This document shows, piece by piece, positions 1 through 12,371 of a DNA stretch of 64,000 nt; position 1 is the first letter of the stretch, and every line of letters starts with the position of its first letter. The translations under genes were made by a program, and so were the position numbers. This DNA is from Crambe crambe (taxonomy: Eukaryota; Porifera; Demospongiae; Poecilosclerida; Crambeidae): the NCBI GenBank assembly GCA_963924555.1, contig OZ004595.1, forward strand, positions 5,326,599 through 5,390,598, written 5' to 3'. Under the pieces are notes generated by a model that ran no database searches, had not been told where the DNA came from, and worked only from the letters and a program-made list of their open reading frames with translations.

Positions 1-1478
1 GCATGGAAAGAAGAAGAAGAAACTGAAACTTATACTTGCTTTGTTCAGCCTAATGGAGAGATAGCAAGATGTGAAGAAAAAACTGCAGGTTTTTCTTCCT
101 ATGCCTTACATGTCTAATGTTCCTAGTCGCAGTGTATTGTATGTGTGCTGCAGAGATAGCAGCAAGAAACGCATCAACAATCGTCCAAATAAATCAGGAC
201 AAACACGAAAGCGTGTTAGTTCATGCAAGCTTGAAAGTTTCTGCATCATCTCACGCATGATGGCTACAGAGGATGCTAAAAATGGAAATGTTAAGGTTAC
301 ATACATTACTTCACATACCAACCATGAACTTGGAATAAAGGAGTGCAAGCACCTTCCTCTCCCTTTATCTGTGAAGAACTACATACAAGAACAGTTTTCA
401 GCAGGAGTATCCCTGGAACATGTACTTGATGGTTCTATAGCCCATTACAATCAAGTCATAGCATCCATGATGTTTGCTGCTATCTTTAGATATCAGAGGT
501 GATATTGGTGCAAGGGCAAACCGTGAAGACTTTGTTAAAGCTGCTTCTAGAAAGCATTTCAAGACTCCAGGTATTGCGGTAGCCCTATATAAACCTTTAG
601 TTTGTGTATAACACAATGGTTCAATTTAGAAACATATGTCGAAAACTACGTGAATTCACCAATCACCGACACTCAGAAGATGCGATATCAGTTGACAGAC
701 TTGTAAAAGAACTACAAGAAGAAAGTCCATCACCCGTTTTATTAAAGCCCAAAATATTTCCATCCCAGAATTTCCGATGTTAGCAAGAGAGAGTTTTCTT
801 TTGGTCATAATGACCAGTTTTCAAGCATCCATTTTCAAGGAATTTTGTGATAAAATTGTGTGTATTGATTCTACACATAAGACAAATGAATATCGCTTCA
901 AGTTACGTTGTTCCTGATGAATATCGCAATGGTAGGTCAATTTAACAATAATTATAGGGTAATCTTTGTGACTTTTTACACTTAGGGCAACCAGTCGTCT
1001 GGGTAATCTCTGACAGGGAGGATACACAAACACTTGAAGTTGTTTGGACTGTTGTGAAAAACCGTTGTCCACAAGCCAATGTTACTACTTTAATGACAGA
1101 TGATGGTATTAACATGCAGTATTATGATGCATAAAATTTTTAGGTCACATACATAATACAGATCTTGCTGGCATACTTGCCTGTTCCCATGCATACCCTG
1201 GAGTTCGTCATATCCTCTGCAAGTGGCACATAGACAGGTACAATGTTTTTATACAGTTCTAAATATCTTCTCCAAAAAATCATACCTTCCTATGTTAGTG
1301 CCCACACTTCTAGCCCAAAACTATAGACTCCATTAGGAAACTACACAGCACTGTGAAAAATAAAGAACACCAAGCTGAAATATATGCTTGCCTATGGATG
1401 CTGATTTCTGAAGAGGATGAAAATACGAAATCAAGATACCTTCTTGTCATACTGGCATGATAAAGAACCGGCCTATTA

Positions 1479-1808
1479 GGCCACTATTTATAGAATCCTA
1501 GTTTCCTGTCCAAGAAAACATCCACAAGTGCTGCGGGCGGGCGGTTATTATAATTATTCTATTACTGCTTCGTTGTTTATCTCAAGGGTCCTGTCTTCAT
1601 CATTCACTAGTCTCGCGGCCCGCGAGACTAGTCATTCACCACGGGCTTTCCCAAAAAGAGCTGCATGTGAAGCCAAATGTGCGCGCTCTACTGCGCGCAT
1701 GAGCAATGGCAGGCGCTAGGCGCTAGGCAGTAATAATATTTTTTGATGCGGTGATATTTTCAATACGCGGGCGGTGGACAGGAAACAATCATTCTATAAA
1801 TAGTGGCC
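1479..1808. mobile_element. 330-bp MITE inserted in the MULE exon, TTA target duplications
   Basis: The ends are inverted repeats: GGCCACTATTTATAGAAT at the left and its complement at the right, each followed inward by GTTTCCTGTCC or its complement. TTA flanks both sides (1476-1478 and 1809-1811). Removing the element plus one TTA rejoins the transposase frame across codons KEPAY-YRQEY, so the insertion boundary is exact. A 3-bp TTA/TAA duplication is typical of PIF/Harbinger-type MITEs. No coding capacity is visible. Confidence 0.85.
1609..1636. repeat. GC-rich palindrome inside the MITE
   Basis: A near-perfect palindrome, ACTAGTCTCGCGG followed by its complement, sits at the centre of the MITE. 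It is rich in CpG and NotI-like GCGGCC sequence, unlike its A+T-rich surroundings, and could form a strong hairpin. Confidence 0.75.
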
Positions 1809-3044
1809 TTACCGACAAGAATATTTAGGAAGAGCAGGTTCACAGTCACATGTATATAAATACATTGCAATTCATGCAATCTACATAGATAAGTGGGCTA
1901 TGTGTTATCGGCATTTTGATCACAGCTGTACGGATACTAACATGCTTGTGGAGAGGTTAGAGTAGTTATCCTACCATTACGATGTCATTTTTGTTACACT
2001 GCAGCTTCCATAACAAGTTAAAAACAAATCCTCGGTATTTTAATAAACGTGCAAATCGGCAATGTGATGATCTCATCCAAGTACTACTGAAAATTGAAGA
2101 GGATATGTTTTATGATCGTAAAAGGTACACCTATGGATGCATCGTTGAAGATAGAGGGGAAGCAGAGACACGCTTGCGGAAGAAAAATACCCGAGTCAAG
2201 CATCACAGTGTGTATCTCAATTATAAAGCTTCTAGTAATATTCATTAGTGATATATTTGATAGTCTGTTAGTGTATTAACAGAGTGCAATCAAGAGTGTG
2301 TGTCATCCCATTTAAAAAGCCGTCAATTGCACCAAATAATGACGAAGAACAAGATTCATTTGATGAGTTAGATGAAATGCTATTGAATGGAGACCTGTCA
2401 TCTGCATGCGGCTGGGCCATTCAAGTGAAGACAGTACTTGAAGACAGAGAACAGTTTAAGCTAATAAAAAAAGGGTTGAGATCTTATTTTGAAGGTCGCT
2501 CAGTCCTTAATTGGACATATTTATTGATGTTCTTAAAAGAAGTAAGAAATACTAAGGCTCATTTAGTTATGTATGTACTTTATTGAACTTGCAGCTATTG
2601 CTTAAAGCCGGATTTCCAGACATGGCTGATACAGCAGTGGAATTTATTTGCGACCTACATGCAGACTCCAAATCCTTTCCAGCACAAACAGCCACAGAAG
2701 AAGATGCCGATGTTGTTCATCAGACAATAGATGAAGTGATTGATACGTGCTCCCAACAACCTGTTTCTAAGGTTAGCTTAAGATTTTAATTGGGATTGCC
2801 TAAGTGGGTCACACAGTAAAATAATATGAATCAGCTGTCTGGTTCACCTCAATATGTATGCATAGTGCATGCTGTCTATCCGTTCACCTCAATATGTATG
2901 CATAGAGTACACAGTGTATGACAGCAGTGGAACCTCCCAAGGACTGCCCGATTATGGACACCTCAATATTAAGCACTCCAGTACCTTCAAATGAGGATAA
3001 GTGGGCATGGTCCTTAAGGTTACGGTCTACACTTGTCCCAATAA

Positions 3045-3115
3045 TTAACGAGGCGGGTATAGTTGTACTAGCTATGAGATGCTACAGTCAAAAACTACAG
3101 TTTCATCCCACTGAT
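3045..3115 (+). repeat. Fragment related to the 47.7-kb foldback element arm
   Basis: The stretch with GAGGCGGGTATAGTTGTAC and AAAACTACAGTTTCAT closely matches the left arm of the foldback element at about 47700-47765. It is probably a degraded piece of the same dispersed family lying in the decayed transposase gene. Confidence 0.55.
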
Positions 3116-3805
3116 ATGGATCCAACTTATCTAACTCATCATGCAGGTATTGGAGTGCATGAGAACTGACGTCCATGTTGGTGGAAGGCAATAGTTTTGG
3201 CTGACCTAGAGACTGCACTTACATTTCCCTTAAGCCGCATACGAGTGGCAATAAATAAGGGGAATTTTGGACAGACTAGGATCACAAAGGACTTCTTACA
3301 ACCAGGTAGCTCAAGCACTTCCATCACAAGAAATGCAAACAATAGAAGAAGGCATTTACACTAAATAAAATAGAGTCGGACAAATGTGATCAACTCAAGG
3401 CTGGTAAGAATAGGACTAATACATACCTGTGTCCTGATGTTATTGAAAAGATTCTCATTCTCTGCATCCAGCTTGCAAAAAATCCAAATCAGATGCAAAG
3501 AGCACACCCGGCACATCTTTCATGGAGACTTCTATTGCTATTGAAGTAATTGTGCCCACATCGATATCTGAGGAAAATGAAGGTTTTTCAAACTGTTCAG
3601 GTACAGAAAGCAACACTTTACTCACAAAAGGTATGAAAGATAAATCTCCCCAGACATAGAAGATGGAACTGGAACTATTAAAGCACCCACTCCTGATGAT
3701 GTAGTCTCTCTGCAGGACATGAAAGTTGTCTCAAGCTGTGAGAGAAACTGTTCAATAGCAGTGGTCTTACCAGTTTACAGTGGTTTTTTGACTTCACTTC
3801 TCCAG

Positions 3806-4726
3806 GTGAAAAAGAGGAGATTCCTCCAGTTGTCATTCCTGACACCTCGAATGATGATGTGGCTTCTCTTCGAGATATGGATGTTATCTATGAGAGTATA
3901 AGTGAGTTTATAGCAAATAGGGGCAGCGCATCTGTCAAATGGTAACACATAAGGCAAGCTCAGTGAGAATGGAAATCTCATCTGGAACAAAGGGTGAAAG
4001 CTTGATTTTCAGTATGAATACAAACTGTGAAAGCATGGCCAATTTTACATGCAATAAAAGCAGTAAGCTGGACAGTTCTATTTAATACACAGCAAAAACA
4101 ATAAAACAGCTGTAGCTACACTCAAGTTTAATCACCTAAATCGGTGATGCATTGGTTCTTGCTGAGTAACTAGTGGTGATTTTTGACCTCTCAGGTGAAG
4201 AAATTTCTCCAGGTAAAAAAAAAAGGAGATCCCTCTAGCTGTCACTCCTGTGAAAGATGACATAGCCTCTCCTCGGGATGTGAATGGTAGGTTAGCTATG
4301 AGAAATAACGCAACATTTAAATTCTAATGGTACCTCTTTTTAAATTCTTTGACTTTTCAAGGTGACGAAGAGAAGATCCTCAAGAGTAGCAGTCAGGACA
4401 TGAAAGGTGGCTCTCACTCTAAGAGTAAAAGTGAGCAAGAAATTAATGGGACCGTCACTTAATGTACATGTACCAGTAGAGCCTTGCATATAACCAAAAC
4501 TCTAAGGCCCTAGCTTGAGAGACTTCACTTGATAGTTCTATTAAATGCACAATAAAAAAATCTACAACTTAGGGTTTGGAGAAATAAGGGTTGGTTCCAC
4601 TTTCTGAATAACAGTTATGCCATTTAGCTACATGGTCAGCACGTTTGACTTTTCCAGGTGATGAAGAGGAGATTCTCAAGAGCAGTCAGGACATGAAAGG
4701 TGGCTCTCGCTCAAAAAAGAGTAAAA
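3806..4726 (+). repeat. Tandemly duplicated small exons of the MULE-associated gene
   Basis: Two related exon pairs are visible. The units near 3806-3880 and 4191-4287 both encode an acidic EEIP-V-P...DD-AS-RD pattern. The units 4362-4430 and 4658-4726 are both exactly 69 nt, both begin GTGA(C/T)GAAGAG after a pyrimidine-rich acceptor, and both encode GDEE-ILKSS-QDMKGGS-SK. All are phase 1 in and out, so any number could be included without changing frame. The older pair carries a frame break. Confidence 0.6.
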
Positions 4727-4829
4727 GTGAGTTTATAGCTTCTATCCCTAGAGCATTATACGTGGTCGTGCATACTGAAATGCTGGATCCATGCACACTG
4801 TCATGTCCTCTTTTAAATATTTATTTCAG

Positions 4830-4927
4830 GGCAAAAGAAAGATCAAATTTTACAAGACCACCTAACTGCATACTACATGCCGACACAGAAAAAAAGGAAA
4901 ACTACACAGAAAAAAAAGGAAAACTAG
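4830..4927 (+). CDS. Terminal Lys-rich exon of the MULE-associated gene
   Basis: After the acceptor TTATTTCAG, the frame continuing from the duplicated 69-nt exon (phase 1) reads QKKDQILQDHLTAYYMP and then a Lys/Arg/Thr-rich tail to TAG at 4925-4927. The tail resembles a nuclear localisation signal. An ATTAAA polyadenylation-like hexamer follows about 55 nt downstream. Partial gene product; function inferred from context only. Confidence 0.5.
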
Positions 4928-5640
4928 GATAATATTATAATTATGACTCATCCACTGGATTGATTTACATCTTGAAATGATATTAAAGTTGAATACTAAA
5001 TTCTATATGCATGGATTCTTTTGCTTCCTGTGTAGCCACAATGATATCAAATTTGCTCTTACTTATCTATCAAGATATTCCTACAAAAACTGCCCACACT
5101 GGTCGACAGTTTGGCTACTACTTGGTTCTACATATCAGTGATGGTTTTGATCGTCCAAAGGGACACCATTAAATAAATATTTATAAAGTGGGCATGGCAA
5201 AATAGATTGCTCAAGAATGACACGAAATACAGGGGCGGACCCTCACTAATCCCAATAGCCTTGGGACACAGAGCCCTTTTGGATTAGTGAATGCATACAG
5301 TTTGAATGGAGCACTTTCTAATTTCCATTCAAAATAGCCCTAAAATTTATGGCTATTTGGATATGTGAAGGTTCAGATCAAAGGGGTTCAGATTAGTGCA
5401 CATGCCAACCATCCAGACTTCCCAGGGGATTAGGAGACCCAGGAAACAACAGAAAAACCCAGGGAACACATTTTCATTATCATGCCTAGGTGCTACTCTT
5501 AGCGTGACGACCCCTGCCCATTCGATTTTAATCTAAATACTATTGGCTAAGGGTTATAGACCGGAAGTGCTGTTGCTATACTGTTGCTATACTGTTGCTA
5601 TGCGTTAGAAAAAAATTACACAGCAAAAGACCGAAGAAAG
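4928..5640. other. Intergenic stretch without recognisable gene
   Basis: A+T-rich sequence between the decayed transposase and the C1orf43-like gene. I see no convincing exon. The promoter and first exon with the start codon of the downstream gene should lie here or just below but could not be fixed. A short triplicated CTATACTGTTG motif occurs at about 5570-5602. Confidence 0.4.
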
Positions 5641-5687
5641 AGAGACCTTTCATATATATTCTCTCCTTTTTCTACGGATTTCTACTG
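5641..5687 (+). CDS. C1orf43: C1orf43-like exon 1 (5' limit unknown)
   Basis: The frame [18 protein letters not shown] runs into the donor CTG|GTAAGG and joins exon 2 in phase 0 to make a continuous transmembrane helix that aligns with the human YGSLVFVLLFIF helix. The frame stays open upstream to about 5560, but no in-frame ATG is evident, so an additional upstream exon is likely. Confidence 0.5.
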
Positions 5688-8633
5688 GTAAGGTTACAGC
5701 TTACATCTTCCTTCAGGAAGGAAGGAACAAAAAAGTTTACATGACAATATTTTTTTAGCTGATTATCTTGGGACATCTCGTGGTTCGCTGGCAATGGAGA
5801 AGAGTCAAGGGCTCTCGCTTCCCTAATCACTATCCTGGAGACAAATCATTCAAGTGCAAGGTCAGTAAAAACATGCATGTCTCTCCTGGTAAAGGGTCGT
5901 CAGTACACTTGTACCTGATATAATCGAATAGGCAATTCGTCAAAGACTGTGTTTGGACTTCAATACCATTAGTAAGCTGACCCCTGACCCTACATTAATC
6001 AACGAAAAATATGAACCAAAGATATTTGGTCCTTGTAGAGGTGAGTTGTACAGTAGTCGTGGCCCCTCCATGTCTACCTCTTCTCTTTGCTTTGTCTTTT
6101 CCCTCCTCCCTCCATCTTGGTCTGTTCTTCCTCCTTTTTCCCTCCTCCCCTTCTCTCCCTCCTTTTCCTCTTTCCCTTATTCTCCCTTTTTCTCCTCCCT
6201 CCCTTTTCTCCCTCCTCCCCTTCCTCCCCTTCTCTCCCTCCTTCCCCCTTTTGGTTTCCTCCTCTCCACCCCCTTTATCCCTGACATCCCTGGAAGATTT
6301 TATTTTCTTCCTTCGAATTCCAGCTGCTAAAAGAAACGTTGGGTGGGTACTCCACCTTTGAATACCACACATACCTAATTATGGGGAAATAAAATGCTCC
6401 AACAAACCACGTGGCATTTATAATGTGTGATACCAGATGTAAATCCAAGGGAGAAATAAAATCAAATATATCATTCTTTTCTTCATACTTTAGCTCTCCA
6501 GCATTTTTTTAATTTTATTTTCATCAAAGTATTTTCATACTGGTACTCCAAGTTGTGAATTAAATACACTAACTTAGACAATACCTTGCTCTGTTCACAG
6601 TTCAAAGAAATTTTCCCCTCTCTCTTGTGACATGCGTATGTTCATACATCATAGATGGACCTGTACCGGATCACTGGTTCAGGATGATGAAAACATGTGA
6701 AGCAGCTGCTTCGTTAGGTAAGAAATTGTGCAAGCTTGTGGTTACCATAATTAATTAATTAATTAATTAATTAATTGATTAATTAAGGTGATTCAGTTAT
6801 AGGGTCTTCCCCAAAATGAGAGCTTGGTAACTGTATATCAATGAGATAATGACTATGTCTCCCTAGAGATCTGATGAAGGTCTTGCCCCCAAAGACATTG
6901 ACAATAACCTTTATGTACAGTGTATAGAGTGGTGGAGGTAGTTAATCACAGGATTTCACCCTCAATAGGAAAGTAGCTAAAGGTTGAGTTGTGTGAGACC
7001 ACTCTATATCTAGTTCTCTCGTCCTCTGATGTGGTACATAGCCCTGAGGGTATCTACATTACGTTGGCCTACTAAACTGAAAGTACTACGCACACACCCA
7101 TGGACCATTGTTCCATTCTTTAAGGTGTTGTTGGTGTACTCTTTGCTACGAGTTGTGCACTTTCAGCCATCTACACCCCCATGGACCCATTCTTTTAAGG
7201 CGTGGCATACTCCTTGCTAGAATTTGGCTGCCATAGTCTTTGCTGGAGTTACATACTTATGGGTTCTCCCCAGGATTTATTGAAGGCATAGGGGCAAGAC
7301 CATGATCACCATGAAGGAGAGGGGCCTAATGATTATGAGTGTTCTGAGGTGGCTCCTGGTGCAGAAGATAGTCAACAGTATGGGGGGAAGAACCGGTTAT
7401 TATTCTTTGTTATGTAGTACACTCGTCTATATGTACAAATGTATCTAGATTTGTGGTATAAGATGAGAGCTAGTGTATAGATGAGCTCTGCATGTAGAAG
7501 AAAAGTTTTTTGTTTCACTAGTTAGAGGTATAGTTCTTATATTGGTTCACTCTGGCATGGAGTGTGGCACATAGCTGTTTAAAACTCCGATTATACTTGT
7601 GGGAAAGGATTATACGTTACCTGAGGAATGAGCACAATGAAAATGGTGTTTCTGTTGATGTGGAATGAGCAGAGTCGGAGGTGTTTTCCCTGATTGGTTG
7701 CAGAAAAGGTTGGAATGATGAGGGAATGGGGTTATCCCCCCAATTAGGTGTGATCAGGTGATTTAGGATGTCCTATCTCTATAGCTATGGGGGGGGCCAG
7801 GCCCGGGGGTAGGGCTCGAGTGTATCTGGCATGCGCAGCAAGCAATGAGCTGCACGCCGACTACATGATTAGCTAGCTAGTTTCATTTCCAGCTGTGTTG
7901 CGATCGTAATGGCTCTTCAAAAGTTCTTGAAGAAGGAAGTTTCCTTGACGGAAGCTCAGTTAAAAGAGATAGATCGTGAAGTGAAGAGGACTGAGCAAAC
8001 TAGCCAAAGAAAAAGAAAGGGAAGCAGTGTGTGCAATAATGTCCGCTTCTTTGGTACAAACGAAATAAAACTCCCACCAAAATTAACTCGTATACGGTAT
8101 TTCCTTATACAGTAACTTGTTTCTTATCTGGTAAGGATCATCAGTATTGCAGGTGCTGTTTATCTCCGGCTAGCTTGGCACTCCAGCTTGTATTTTAGAA
8201 ATCTCTTGTACTATTTCCTTGTACAACTTGTTTCCTATCTGGTAAGGATCATCAGTATTGTAGGTGCTGTTTGTCTCCAGCTTGTGTTTTGGACAAGAGT
8301 ATTCTTTGACATTCCCCACATCAGAAGGAATTGACTGGTGGGCTGTCATGGTGGGCGTTGCTGAGCAGAGTTAGTGAGTGAAGCATTGTATTTCCTTGCA
8401 GTGGGGGAAACCCTACCCTACCAATACTTTTGCTGAGCGAGAAAGCAGGTATGAATTTGACACGTGTTTCCTTGCTACGAGGGGGAAACCCTACCCATAC
8501 TTTTGCTGACCAAGAAAGAAGGTCATAAAGATTCCAAGGATAGTTCAGCATATGTAGCCTATACTTGAGTATAGAATCGAATAATCTGATTGGTGAGTTG
8601 GCTTGGTGTAGCATTACTAAAATGAACTTTTAT

Positions 8634-8704
<71 letters not shown>

Positions 8705-10124
8705 CCTCCCTCTTTTTCTCTGAGTTATCGTCAGTAAGTATATTCTATACTTGAGTATAGAATCGAATAATCTGATTGGTGAGTAGGAGGTTGGCATATG
8801 TAGCCTACACTTGAGTATAGAATCGAACAATCTGATAGGTGAGTAGGAGGTTGGCATAGTGATAACTCATTCACACACACACCAGACAACAGTCACGTAC
8901 ATACAGCCTAGCTGTGTACATCCAGCAGCAGGCTAGGCTGTGTACGAAGGCAGCTGTGTACATCTCTCAGCAGGCACCAGGCTGTGTACAAGGGCAGCAC
9001 CAGGCATGCCTGGTACCATCACCAGTATAACCAAACATAACATATTTACGGTGTATACCAATGTGTTGCGTATGCATCACTATGACTACGACTAATGTAT
9101 GTATGTATGTATGTATGTATGTATGTATGTATGTATGTATGTATGTATGAAAACCTTGGGAGTATGATATCCACTACATTATAGCCACATGGCATGGGCA
9201 TTTAATGTATCTGGAAAGACTAAATTACTTTGTGTGGCTTTTAATAGACATGCTAGCTCTTTCCTTCAATCCCCTACCCCTCCCTTCCTTTCCTCCCCTT
9301 CCCCCTCCCCTCCAATCCTTCCCCTCCCCCCCCCCCCCCCCCTCCAGTCCCTGGTCCCATTTCAGGGTACAGGATGGAAACCAAAATTTTGCTACCAATA
9401 CACAACCCCCTCACCCCATCTCTGAATCTGGCCTGAGTGTAGATACTGCACACTCTTTCAACAGCCTGTTCCCTTGGATCCAAGATACCCTTCTGCTGCA
9501 GTCTCAACACAAAGTCCGGCAGTGTTTCAGTCCTTGAGTGACGTTCGGAGGGTCTGCCAGTATACCCTCTGGTAATGGAGTCCTCAGTTCTCCTCCCATG
9601 GCCCAACAAGATGGGCATTATCTGAGACTGAAAAAAACAACATGTAACATGATTATAACTTAGATTTGTAAGTACATGGTAGCTGCCTTGATCATTTTTA
9701 TTTTGTGGCCTGCATCTGTATCCATTATAACATGTGGACAGTATGCATTTGATTGGCTCACAGCTTACACTGAAGGATACATGAAGCTGCACAGGGCATG
9801 CTTAGAAACCTGCTCACTTGTATATCTGCCTCTCTAGGGAAATAACACGACAGGCACTACGCATGTAATCTGAGCATATTTGAAGCCACAGGATGGTCGG
9901 CCTGCAACAGTGCCTCCCCCCCAAAAATAAGACTTCTTCAAAGCAAAATTAAGCATGCCCTGGATGCCTTAACCCCACACTTGTAAGCACAGTTAGGGTT
10001 TGAGGATAACTATGGTGGCCTACCACTAAGGAATGCTTGTCAACATCACATGGTGTTGGTTTGTTTATTCCCCCCCTAATGTGTTGGAGGAATTATACAA
10101 TGGCATCCAGCCCACTATTCTTAT

Positions 10125-10195
<71 letters not shown>

Positions 10196-12280
10196 ATCAG
10201 ATAATTATAACTTTGTAGAACAATCCAACACATCTGCTGTCCCAACCATTTCATGGGAAAAGCCAACCAAAATATTATCATAATGGGATAACCAATCTTA
10301 ACCCTATAAAAATATTTCCTCCCTGAGCCTTGTTCAATCTTCCTGTGATGACTTTTCTCCCTCGTATACACTCCACAATCCCACTGCTTTTTAAGGTTAT
10401 CAGCTCCGGCATCAATAAACCCTACTCCCCTATTTGGACAATGTGTAGTGAGTGAATGATTCCTCACCATGTCATGATCTGCAGAGTGATAAAGGAGAGT
10501 CACTCCATTGAGGGTCCTGATGTTGTTGACTATGTGTTGTGCCTTACCTTGCGTACATGTAGTAACTTTTAGATAACTCTTTAATATGAACTCACTCTGC
10601 AGTCAATAACAGTAACTAGTTACTCCAAGATTACATCACTTTGTTCTGATGTTATCTGTCATCAATCGTCCATTACCTCTCCAAGTGTAGATAACTTTGC
10701 TTGCTTATAAGAGGGAGGCAGTTTCTTTCAGTCTTGCATCAGTTAGTTTGCAATTAGAACCACCAAATGTATGTATGTATGTATGTATGTATGTATGTAT
10801 GTATGTATGTATGTATGTATGTATGTATGTATGTATGTATGTATGTATATCTCTTCAGTTTATTGATCTAACATTAAGAACCTGCAAGCCTAATTTAAGA
10901 CCTGATCTCATGCTCTCTGAATCCATTGAGCAGGCTTGATCGATTAAATTAAATTGAATTAATAGAGTTTCAATATTTCAACAGATCTTTATCTATTGAA
11001 GACATTAGATCTGGTCTCCAATGCTCCACCATTGGACTCAGCAGGCCTTGACTGATTCAATTAGACCTGGAAGTGGGGGGAAACCATCTTTCCTTGGCAA
11101 CAGTATTATCTCCCCAAAGGGTTTTCCTGTAGCAACCCATAGAAGCTTGACCTTTGGGGAAGGCCCTGCATGTGCATTATCTCTATATGGTCTTGACCTT
11201 TGGTAGTAATGTGGAAATAAACAGTTGTAATAGTAGTAAGCTGTTAGGGGTCAGTCAGGAACTATGGACTTTTGTGAAGTGGGTACTTGCTCTGCTAAAG
11301 TGGAACCTCTTAATTTATTAATTAATGTGGTATACTGTCCTGATTAGAGAAATGTCCTGTCAAGTGTTCTGATTAGAGAAGTGTCCTGATTAGAAAATTG
11401 TCAAGTGTCCTGATAGAAAAGTCTCCTGATTAGAGAAATGTCCTGATTAGAAAAGTGTCAAGTGTCCTGATTAGAGAAGTGTCCTGATTAGTGTCCTGAT
11501 TTCAGCAAGGAGTGTGACAGCAGCATTAATATTATTAGCATACCCCTAGCTATAATTCAATAGTGTCCCTGTTCTTATTGTCTTATAATCAATGTGCGCA
11601 TATGCATACACTTTGCAGGAGTTTCCAGAAAGTCTCTTCCATGAGTTCAGCGGCCACCTTCAGCAAGTACAGAAAACGTATGTTATGGGGTGGTACAGCT
11701 TGTTATATGATATCATATTCATGTATCTGGGTGATCCAATGCCATGGTTACTTGCTTAATTATTTCCTCTTAGGGGGAAAATTCATAGCAGCTGTTTTAA
11801 TTATACCCCCCTTATACATACCTGGAAGTGTATTCCTTAATAACAGGGTTATCCCCTCATTGTTGCAATGTTGTGCATAGAGAATTACTTGTAGATAAAG
11901 GGATATAAGGCTTGGAAATATATATCAAAATTGTTCATTGCATTAATTACTTCAGGGGGTCCTCACTCCACACTGTATCTAGCAGGTAATTTCGTTTTTC
12001 AAGAACATAACCTCTGGTGTGGGGTTTCTCCCAATCTTTCTCCTTTCCCTGGTCTTTCAATTGAAGAATTACCTTCATGTGATGTCAAGAACTTAACCTC
12101 TGTCACCTTCATGTGATGTGATGTGAGGTGTGTGGGGATTTCTCCCTCCAACCTCTGTCACTTACATAATTACAATATTAAGTATTAAGTGTGGGGTTTC
12201 TCCCAATCTTTCTCCTTTGTGTACTCCTACACATCCTTCCTGCTTCACACTTCCTTACATGTTGGCTTCCTGAAGCCATT

Positions 12281-12371
<91 letters not shown>

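Larger units (their letters stand above)
1..4927 (+). pseudogene. Decayed multi-exon Mutator-like (MULE) transposase gene
   Basis: The plus strand carries a string of short exons with plausible splice sites: up to 88, 154-431, 497-570, 630-931, 986-1105, 1144-1237, 1327-1478 continuing at 1812, then pieces to 2771 and beyond, ending at a TAG at 4925-4927. The readable protein has an N-terminal segment of the kind that precedes MULE domains (154-431), then FCDKIVCIDSTHKTNEY (catalytic Asp region), PVVWVISDREDTQTLE, and ACSHAYPGVRHILCKWHIDR (the C-x-W-H signature). The tail from 4830 is Lys/Arg-rich. Several frames are broken, for example near 905 and 1425, and a MITE introduces a stop at 1476. 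The family assignment rests on motif order and is firm; the exact exon set is not. The left end is cut by the window. Confidence 0.72.

Noticed and set aside
5953..6372. 125-codon frames on both strands
   Set aside because: The first part is the real C1orf43-like exon 3 in frame; the rest is translation of the pyrimidine tract in the intron.
10697..10939. Cys-Met-Tyr-Val repeat frame
   Set aside because: Translation of the (ATGT)n microsatellite.
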